Below the pieces are notes generated by a model, which saw only the letters and a list, made by a program, of their open reading frames with translations, did no database searches and was not told the DNA's origin. Positions 58,093-64,000 of a stretch of DNA of 64,000 nucleotides are shown here, in pieces. Position numbers and translations under genes: made by a program. Every line of letters begins with the position of its first letter. Within the stretch, counting starts at the first letter, position 1. The stretch spans positions 62,001-126,000 of the forward strand of contig JAHJNN010000008.1 of the NCBI GenBank assembly GCA_018820765.1, read 5' to 3'. The DNA is from Gammaproteobacteria bacterium (GTDB taxonomy: Bacteria > Pseudomonadota > Gammaproteobacteria > Burkholderiales > Thiobacillaceae).

Positions 58093-59835
58093 TCAGGACA
58101 CGCTGCCCTGGTAACCCGAAATCCCCGGGTTCTTGGTGCCGACCCCGACGATCTTGGGCTCGTTCAGCTTCAGGCCCTTGATCACCTTCTTGTCGCGCAG
58201 GTAGCTGGCGACGACGTCCCAGATCGGCTCACCCTGTGCGCCTTCGGCGACCGGTGCCCAACCCGCGACCTTGTAGGTCTTGTTGGCGACCACCGGCTTG
58301 CCCTTGATGGACATGCTGGTGATCCGGCTGCCGATCTTGGCATTGGGGGCGATGGTGTATTCGATACCGCCCACGCGCACCATGTCGCCGCCCTGCTGGT
58401 AATAGGGATCGGCATTGAACAGGTTGTCGGCGACGTCTTCCATGATGGTCTTGATCATCTCGCCGCTCATGTTGGTGAGCGTGGTCTGCGGGTAGGTGAT
58501 CGCGGTCTGGTCCATCAGGCGTTCCATCGTGATGGGGTCGCCCGGCAGCAGTGTGGTGCCCCAGCGGAAGCCCGGCGAGAAGGCCGCGTCCGCGCCCTTG
58601 ACGTCCATCATCGCGTCGACCAGCAGTTGGTCCCAGGTGCCGTTGAAGTTGCCGCGGCGATACAGGAAATCATCCGTGACGGCGAGCGTCTCGCTGAGCT
58701 TGCTCTCGTACGGCGCGCGCACCTTCTTGATGTAGGCGTCCATCGCCGCATCGGCCGGCAGCAGGTTGGAGAACACCGGCAGCAGGCGGTACTTGTAGCT
58801 TTGAACCTTGCCGCCGCGAACGTCGAAGTCCATCACGCCGAGGAACTTGCCGTTGGAACCGGCGTTGGTCACCAGGGTGATGCCCTTGGCGTTCTTGACC
58901 TTGACCGGCTGCGGCACGCCGTCGTGCGTGTGGCCGCCGAAGATGGCGTCGATGCCGGTGACGCGGCTGGCCATCTTGAGGTCGACGTCCATGCCGTTGT
59001 GCGACAGCACGATCACGACCTTGGCCCCCTTGGCACGGGCGTCATTCACCCATTTCTGCATGTTGTCGTCGCGGATGCCGAAGCTCCAGTCCGGCACCAT
59101 GTGGCGCGGGTTGGCAATCGGCGTGTAGGGGAAGGCCTGGCCGACGATGGCGACCTTGACGCCGCCCATTTCCTTCATGGTGTAGGGCTTGAACACCTGG
59201 TCGCCGAAGTCGTTGGTGATGATGTTCTGCGCGACGAAATCGATGTTGGCCTTCTTGAAGTCCTTGTTGACGATTTCCATCACGCGCTCGGCGCCGAAAG
59301 TCGATTCCCAGTGCGGGGTCATGACGTTGACGCCCAGCTGGATGCAGGCGTCGACCATGTCCTGCGCATTGGTCCACAGCGAGGTGGCCGAACCCTGCCA
59401 GGTGTCGCCGCCGTCCAGCAGCAGGGCACCCGGGCGCTGCGCGCGAATCTTGTCGACCAGGGTCTTCAGGTGGGCGAAGCCGCCGACCTTGCCGTAGACC
59501 CTGGCCGCTTCGGTGAAATCGAGGTAGGTGAAGGCGTGGGCCTCGGCGCTGCCCGGCTTGATGCCGTAGGCCTTCAGCAGATGCTGGCCGACCAGATGCG
59601 GCACCTTGCCGACGGCATCCCCGACACCCAGGTTGACGTTGGGTTCGCGGAACCACACCGGCAATAGTTGGGCGTGGCAGTCGGTGAAGTGCATGAACGA
59701 AACATTGCCGTGTCGCGGTACATCGTAGAAGTTGGCGGGCGCGTTGCCGGCCAGGGCAGACTTGCTGTCCAGCGCCATACCGGACGCGGCGGCGACGGCC
59801 AGCAGTTGCAGAAACTCGCGACGGTTCATGTGCAT
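58093..59835 (-). CDS. soxB: Thiosulfohydrolase SoxB
   Basis: This 580-aa protein has a Tat-type leader (MNRREFLQLLAVAA near the start) and a metallophosphatase fold with FTDCHAQLLP, GGDTWQGSAT, VVIVLSHNGMDVD and GGHTHDG. It removes the terminal sulfate from thiosulfate-derived SoxY adducts with two manganese ions. The RBS AAGGAG suits ATG 59835, although an ATG at 59829 follows. A terminator lies between it and soxA, so soxB may have its own promoter. Confidence 0.96.
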   Translation of the reverse strand: MHMNRREFLQLLAVAAASGMALDSKSALAGNAPANFYDVPRHGNVSFMHFTDCHAQLLPVWFREPNVNLGVGDAVGKVPHLVGQHLLKAYGIKPGSAEAHAFTYLDFTEAARVYGKVGGFAHLKTLVDKIRAQRPGALLLDGGDTWQGSATSLWTNAQDMVDACIQLGVNVMTPHWESTFGAERVMEIVNKDFKKANIDFVAQNIITNDFGDQVFKPYTMKEMGGVKVAIVGQAFPYTPIANPRHMVPDWSFGIRDDNMQKWVNDARAKGAKVVIVLSHNGMDVDLKMASRVTGIDAIFGGHTHDGVPQPVKVKNAKGITLVTNAGSNGKFLGVMDFDVRGGKVQSYKYRLLPVFSNLLPADAAMDAYIKKVRAPYESKLSETLAVTDDFLYRRGNFNGTWDQLLVDAMMDVKGADAAFSPGFRWGTTLLPGDPITMERLMDQTAITYPQTTLTNMSGEMIKTIMEDVADNLFNADPYYQQGGDMVRVGGIEYTIAPNAKIGSRITSMSIKGKPVVANKTYKVAGWAPVAEGAQGEPIWDVVASYLRDKKVIKGLKLNEPKIVGVGTKNPGISGYQGSVS

Positions 59836-59962
59836 GGGGTGCTCCTTGGAAATTGAATCATGCGTAAATTAATTGATGCTGATATTGTCGAATACAGTGC
59901 AAAGCCCGTAAATGGTAGCTCCTGCTCATGATATCCGGTCAATTCGCACGGCTTCATAAATA

Positions 59963-59988
59963 AAAAAGCCCGGTTGCCCGGGCTTTTT
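59963..59988. terminator. Terminator between soxA and soxB
   Basis: AAAAAGCCC (59963-59971) and GGGCTTTTT (59980-59988) form a stem with GGTTGCCC in the loop. It lies between the soxA stop (60005) and the soxB start (59835) and works on both strands, ending the soxXYZA transcript. Confidence 0.85.
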
Positions 59989-60004
59989 CACGCGGTGACG
60001 CTGT

Positions 60005-60850
60005 TTACTTGCGGAACACCGAGGCTTTCAGCGGCAGGCCGTTGGACAGCGCGGAGTGGAAGTACTCCAGGTTGTTCAGCTTGGTGCTGCCTTGCGGGGC
60101 CGAGATGGCGCGCACCGACTTGAAGCAGCCTACGTAGCGCTGCTGCAACTGCACCAGGTTGTCGCCGCCGCGGAACACCGGCCAGTGCACGGTGTGGCCG
60201 ACTGCGGGCGAGATCAGCTCGGAGCGCAGGCGGACGCCGGCATTCTGCACGTGGCAGCTGGAGCAGGCGAAGTTGAGCTGGCCCGCGCGGCTGAAGAAAG
60301 TCTTCTTGCCGTCCTCGTACGCGGCCGTTGCCTTGGGACCTTCGACCTTGACGTTCGACAGCATGCCGTCGGACAGCGTGCGCATGTAGGCAGTCAGCTG
60401 GCCAAGAGTGGCCTTGTCGCCAATCTTGTAGGCGGCCTCGCCATTGGCCACGCGGCAGTCGTTGATGGCATCGATCAGCGTCACGACCTTGCCCTTGGCT
60501 TCGTCGAACAAGGGATAGTTGCCGGCGATCATCTTGCCGCCGTTGGGCAGGCAGTCTGCATAGGTCTTGCCGTTCTTGAACGGGGTTTCCCACAGCTTGC
60601 GGCCAGCCTCGACCTGCGAATCGAAAGGCGGGAATTCCATGATGGCCTCGTACTGCGCCTTGCTGTCGGCATCGAATGCCAGCGCGCCGTAGACGTAATC
60701 CTCGACCTTGATGTTGGGATACTTGTCCGTGTAGTACTTGATCATGTCCTGCCGATCCTTCTCGGGCGAAGCGTGAGCGCTGACTGCGCCCAGTGCGATA
60801 CCCAGACCAGCCACACCTGTCAGCAGTTTCATAATGATTTGTTGTTTCAT
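60005..60850 (-). CDS. soxA: Sulfur-oxidation diheme-type cytochrome SoxA (single CxxCH form)
   Basis: This 281-aa exported protein has one heme motif CSSCH in the second half and the Cys-containing stretch YVGCFKS, the expected Cys ligand of the active heme. Paired Cys in YADCLP and INDCRV would form a disulfide where the second heme is lost. It joins SoxX to couple thiosulfate to SoxY. The RBS GGAGG fits ATG 60850. Its stop is followed by a terminator. Confidence 0.94.
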   Translation of the reverse strand: MKQQIIMKLLTGVAGLGIALGAVSAHASPEKDRQDMIKYYTDKYPNIKVEDYVYGALAFDADSKAQYEAIMEFPPFDSQVEAGRKLWETPFKNGKTYADCLPNGGKMIAGNYPLFDEAKGKVVTLIDAINDCRVANGEAAYKIGDKATLGQLTAYMRTLSDGMLSNVKVEGPKATAAYEDGKKTFFSRAGQLNFACSSCHVQNAGVRLRSELISPAVGHTVHWPVFRGGDNLVQLQQRYVGCFKSVRAISAPQGSTKLNNLEYFHSALSNGLPLKASVFRK

Positions 60851-60918
60851 GCCGTCCTCCAGAAACCTGATGAAAAAAGCGGGAGCGGGGCCTGACGCCC
60901 CGCTCGTGTGTTGCCTGA

Positions 60919-61233
60919 TTAGCCGATGGTGGCTTCGGCGCTGTTCTTGTCGCCGGTGTTGTCGGCCCAGCTGACGACGACCTTGTCGCCGGCCTTGGCG
61001 CCCTTGACCTTGAAGCCCAGGTAGGGGTTCTTGGATACGGCGCCGCCGATGTTGGCGTTCAGCACCGGGGTGCCGTTGAGGGTGGCGCTCACTTCCTGGA
61101 TGAAGTGGGCGGGCACCAGCTGGCCGGTCTTCGCATCTTTGCGGGTCCCGGTTTCCATCGGGTGGTTCATCAGCACTTTGACGTCGGCGACGTCGCCTGC
61201 CATGGTGGCACGGATACGCATGGGTTGAGCCAT
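60919..61233 (-). CDS. soxZ: Thiosulfate oxidation carrier SoxZ
   Basis: This 104-aa protein starts MAQPMRIRATMAGDVADVKV and has the SoxZ beta-sandwich with NIGGAVSKNPYLGFKVKGA and a DKVVVSWADNTG end. It forms the SoxYZ carrier that holds sulfur intermediates. It lies 49 bp after soxY. Confidence 0.95.
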   Translation of the reverse strand: MAQPMRIRATMAGDVADVKVLMNHPMETGTRKDAKTGQLVPAHFIQEVSATLNGTPVLNANIGGAVSKNPYLGFKVKGAKAGDKVVVSWADNTGDKNSAEATIG

Positions 61234-61282
61234 TTGGCTTTCCTTTCCTGAATAAGAATGAGTGGGGTCGCGAGCGGATCGA

Positions 61283-61750
61283 TCAGCCGCCGCAGCCGCC
61301 GATGGTGACTTTCACTTCCTTGGCTGCCGTGTAGGTCTTGCCGCCGGCATTGACGACAGCACGGACGAGTGAGGTCTGGCCCATCTTGATGCGGGTGGAA
61401 ATGAAGCCCTGGGCGCCGCCGGTCAGGTCGAAGGTGCCGACCAGGGGCTGGCCGTTCTTTTCGGCGAGGATGGCGATGCTGCTGGTGCCGGCGATACCGC
61501 TGGTCACTTCCACCGGCACGACGGCGCCGTTTTCGGCGATGTCCGGTGCCTTGATGGTGATGTCCTTGCTGTCGGCTGGGCTGGCAGCGCCGATGCCCTT
61601 CATCGCGTCGCCGACGTTCTTGGCTTCGAAGGCAGCCTTGTTCCAGGCGGCCATCGCCTGGGTGGGCTTGAGCAGGCCGGCGGCCACGGCAACCGCGACG
61701 GCGCCTGCGCCTGCTGCGCTTTTCAGTACGTTTCTACGAAGTGCGTTCAT
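61283..61750 (-). CDS. soxY: Thiosulfate oxidation carrier SoxY
   Basis: This 155-aa protein has a Tat leader (RRNVLKSAAGAGAVA) and ends in GGCGG, the swinging arm whose Cys carries the sulfur substrate. I prefer ATG 61750, because AGGAG lies 8 bases before it, rather than the ATG at 61756, which is only 2 bases from it. It lies 35 bp after soxX. Confidence 0.95.
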   Translation of the reverse strand: MNALRRNVLKSAAGAGAVAVAVAAGLLKPTQAMAAWNKAAFEAKNVGDAMKGIGAASPADSKDITIKAPDIAENGAVVPVEVTSGIAGTSSIAILAEKNGQPLVGTFDLTGGAQGFISTRIKMGQTSLVRAVVNAGGKTYTAAKEVKVTIGGCGG

Positions 61751-61785
61751 GGGCATATCTCCTGATTGAACAATGCAACTAATAA

Positions 61786-62172
61786 TTACAGGCCGTGTAC
61801 GAAGTCGGCCACTTTATCGATTTCAGCGTCCGTCAATACGCCATGCTTGCCGTAGGGAATCATGGTGCTGGACGGATTGGCCGCGGTCGCGTCCCAGATC
61901 TGGGCGCGCAGTTTGGCCTTGTCGGGATAGCGTGCGCTCATTGCGATCAGCGGCGGGCCGTACATGCCGGCGGACACTGCATCGGGCTGGGTCGGCATGG
62001 CATGGCAGGCGAGGCAGTTGCCTTTCTTCCTGTCGAACGCGATGTCCTTGCCGGTCAGTTCTTTTTGGGGCGCAGCGGCTTCTTCAGCCTCCTGTGCCAG
62101 CACAGTACCCGTACCCGACAACATGATCGCGCTGAACGCGCAGGCCGCTGCTACATGATGCAACTTTCGCAT
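61786..62172 (-). CDS. soxX: Monoheme cytochrome SoxX
   Basis: This 128-aa protein has a signal peptide (AAACAFSAIMLSGTGTVLA), one heme motif CLACH, and a C-terminal Met-containing STMIPYGKHG stretch that fits the sixth ligand. It pairs with SoxA. AGGAGG suits ATG 62172; the frame is open further upstream but those starts lack an RBS at the right spacing. Confidence 0.93.
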   Translation of the reverse strand: MRKLHHVAAACAFSAIMLSGTGTVLAQEAEEAAAPQKELTGKDIAFDRKKGNCLACHAMPTQPDAVSAGMYGPPLIAMSARYPDKAKLRAQIWDATAANPSSTMIPYGKHGVLTDAEIDKVADFVHGL

Positions 62173-62263
62173 GGTCATCCTCCTAATTTTTGACGTCGTG
62201 ATGAAAGCGCTTTCCACTTGGGGGTGCCTTGCGGGGAACGCTATCCAGTGATGGATGAGACGA

Positions 62264-62293
62264 AGCATAGTGGAATTCGTTTTTTCCTTGCAA
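62264..62293 (-). promoter_or_regulatory. Candidate sigma-70 promoter of soxXYZA
   Basis: TTGCAA (62293-62288) and TATGCT (62269-62264) are separated by 18 bp on the minus strand, about 90 bp before soxX. They lie in the 202-bp gap after the BepA-like gene. No clear operator palindrome is seen next to it. Confidence 0.5.
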
Positions 62294-62374
62294 GGCCAGG
62301 CGCGATTTTTTACGGGCAGATTGCGGGGTAAATTCCTACCAGCCGCGTCAAATCGGGGCTTTCGCGGCCTCCGC

Positions 62375-63811
62375 CTACTTTTTTCGCTGCGATTTCTCGG
62401 CCTCCTGCCATTCGCGTCGTCGCGCTTCCGCCGCCGATAATTCGTGAAAACTGCCGTCCCCCGCCTTGATGCCGAGGCTGACCTGCTCGATGGCGGCGAC
62501 CAGATTGCCGCTCAGGGCGGCCGCTTCGGCCTGGGCGCGATGACTGAGCAGACGATGCCCCTGTTGGGCGTGGGTCTGGGCGGCCAACCGCCACAGGCGG
62601 CGGTCGAGCGGATACAGCGCAAGCTGGCGGTCGACCAGCGCCAGCGCATCCTTGCTGCGGCTTGCCGCCAGCAGGGCCTCGATCTGGCCAAACTGCAGCG
62701 GCCGGTAGCCGGGGTGGGCCGTGCTGCCCGCCTGATAGCGCTGCAGGGCGAGCGCCTGATTGCCGGCGGCCAGTGCGGCGCGGGCGGCGAGTTGCTGGAT
62801 CATCGGGTGCACCGGCTTGTCGGCCAGCAGTTTTTGCACCTCGGCCTCGGCTTCCCTGAACTGGCGTGCGCGCAGCAAGGCGGTGACGAGGCCGTAGCGG
62901 GAAGCGGTTTCGCTGCTGTAGCGCTTTTCCTTCAGCGCGTTGCGTGACGCCAGCACGGCGTCCTGCGGGCTATCCTCCTGCGCGCGCAGGCGGGCGCGCA
63001 GGAGCTGGAAATCGAGGCTGTCCTGCACCTGCTGATAGGAGGCCGCTTCGGCGCGCGCCTGCATATCGGCAATGCGGTCGCTGGTCAGCGGGTGGGTGCG
63101 CAGATAGGCCGGCGCGCTGCTGTCGTAAAACCGGTTGGCGCGCTCCAGCCGGGTGAAAAACCCGCTCATGCCGCGCGGATCGTAACCGCCGCGGGTCAGC
63201 ATCTCGTAGCCGAGGCGGTCGGCCTCGCGCTCGTAGTCGCGGCTGTAGTTGAGCTGGTTCTGGATCGAATAGGCCTGGGTCGAGGCGATTGCCGCGCTGG
63301 CCACATTGGGGTTGGAGCGCGATGCCAGTAGCGCCAGTGCGAGCGCGGCCATGGTTGGCCATTGGCTCTGGCTTTGCGCGGCGACCATGCGCGCGATGTG
63401 GTCCTGGGTGACGTGGGCGATTTCGTGCGATACCACGCTCGCCAGTTCGGATTCGCTTTGCGCGGCGAGCAGCAGGCCCGTGTGCACGCCGATGTTGCCG
63501 CCCGGCATGGCAAAGGCATTGATGCTGGGGTCGCTGACGACGAAGAAATTGAATTCTCGCTGGTTGCGCGTGCTGACCGAGACCAGCTTGTAGCCGAGCT
63601 GGTTGAGGTAGCTTTCGATTTCGGGGTCGTCCAGGTAGCGCGGATCGGTGTAGACGTCGCGCATGATGGCGCGCCCCAGCGCCTGCTCTTCCTGATCGGA
63701 AAAGTATTGGCGCGACACCTCGCCCAGATCGGGCAGGTCGGCGGCGAGAGCCGGCTGGACGGCCAGGGCGAGCGCGAGCCAGCAGGGAAGGATGAGGGCA
63801 GGAAACGGCAT
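62375..63811 (-). CDS. BepA/YfgC-like M48 metalloprotease with TPR domain
   Basis: This 478-aa exported protein has a signal peptide (LALALAVQPALA|ADLP), an M48 zinc protease domain with HEIAH and YEREADRLG, and a TPR-rich C-terminal half. BepA-type proteins mature or degrade outer-membrane LptD/BAM complex parts. I start at ATG 63811. It is divergent from moaC. Confidence 0.9.
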   Translation of the reverse strand: MPFPALILPCWLALALAVQPALAADLPDLGEVSRQYFSDQEEQALGRAIMRDVYTDPRYLDDPEIESYLNQLGYKLVSVSTRNQREFNFFVVSDPSINAFAMPGGNIGVHTGLLLAAQSESELASVVSHEIAHVTQDHIARMVAAQSQSQWPTMAALALALLASRSNPNVASAAIASTQAYSIQNQLNYSRDYEREADRLGYEMLTRGGYDPRGMSGFFTRLERANRFYDSSAPAYLRTHPLTSDRIADMQARAEAASYQQVQDSLDFQLLRARLRAQEDSPQDAVLASRNALKEKRYSSETASRYGLVTALLRARQFREAEAEVQKLLADKPVHPMIQQLAARAALAAGNQALALQRYQAGSTAHPGYRPLQFGQIEALLAASRSKDALALVDRQLALYPLDRRLWRLAAQTHAQQGHRLLSHRAQAEAAALSGNLVAAIEQVSLGIKAGDGSFHELSAAEARRREWQEAEKSQRKK

Positions 63812-63873
63812 TTCGATTACGATGCGCAGATTGACGACAAGGTTCCCACTCCATTCATTGATCGAGCCCAAGC

Positions 63874-64000
63874 ATGAGCGAATTCACCCACTTTGATGAA
63901 CGCGGCCGTGCCGTCATGGTCGATGTGGCCGGCAAGGACGATACCCGGCGCATCGCCGTGGCGAGCGGACGGATCAGCATGTTACCCGATACCCTGGCGC
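63874..64000 (+). CDS. moaC: Cyclic pyranopterin monophosphate synthase MoaC (partial)
   Basis: The first 42 codons are visible before the right edge. [20 protein letters not shown] and the following [16 protein letters not shown] match the start of MoaC, an early enzyme of molybdenum cofactor synthesis. The rest lies beyond the window. Confidence 0.88.
   Translation, partial: MSEFTHFDERGRAVMVDVAGKDDTRRIAVASGRISMLPDTLA

Overview
The window is GC-rich, densely coded chromosomal DNA of a betaproteobacterial type. The rapZ-hprK-ptsN-hpf-rpoN-lptB-lptA-lptC-kdsC-kdsD string, the class of kef, alaS and bepA-like genes and the complete soxXYZAB set point to a chemolithotrophic sulfur oxidiser, probably Thiobacillus or a close relative. 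That taxon is inferred from gene content, not from a search. No tRNA, rRNA, CRISPR array, transposase or prophage gene was seen.

Layout. 1-10203 (minus strand): pyridoxamine-oxidase-like fragment, LON-domain protein, UbiX, a Gx-transporter/NusG-II pair, then rapZ, hprK, ptsN, hpf, rpoN and the LPS transport and Kdo genes. 10251-12221: Kef-type antiporter. 12293-26901: an MSHA-like type IV pilus locus (prsR-like sigma-54 activator, mshM, L, N, E, G, I, J, K-like genes, two prepilins) with a convergent membrane histidine kinase and a strong sigma-54 promoter before the major pilin gene. 27060-32645: unknown 561-aa protein, alaS and small genes. 32325-46373: an accessory sulfur/arsenic/selenium module made of two convergent operons. 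The plus-strand arm holds ArsR-rhodanese, rhodanese, sterol-desaturase-like, VTT-rhodanese, ArsM-like, DUF1499 and PiT genes. The minus-strand arm holds ArsS, a FAD disulfide oxidoreductase, DUF3047, two glycosyltransferases and an oxidoreductase-SelD fusion. A TauE exporter and a small Cys protein diverge from it. 46547-48300: TlpA-type thioredoxin and a methyltransferase. 48440-54954: MoxR/DUF58/Bat operon. 55242-57839: SulP transporter and universal stress protein, split by a MITE. 58093-62172: soxXYZA and soxB. 62375-64000: BepA-like protease and the start of moaC.

How the parts fit. RpoN, the PrsR-like activator and the kinase can form one control path for the pilus, ending at the -24/-12 promoter before the pilin gene. 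The accessory module can methylate arsenic (ArsM) and add a deoxyadenosyl group (ArsS). The glycosyltransferases could decorate the product, while SelD and three rhodanese domains suggest selenium or sulfane-sulfur handling. The Sox proteins oxidise thiosulfate in the periplasm, and TauE and SulP may move sulfite and sulfate.

Three short inverted-repeat elements stand out. One supplies the signal peptide of the MshK-like protein. One sits between mshE and mshG. The third has inserted exactly at the stop codon of the SulP gene.
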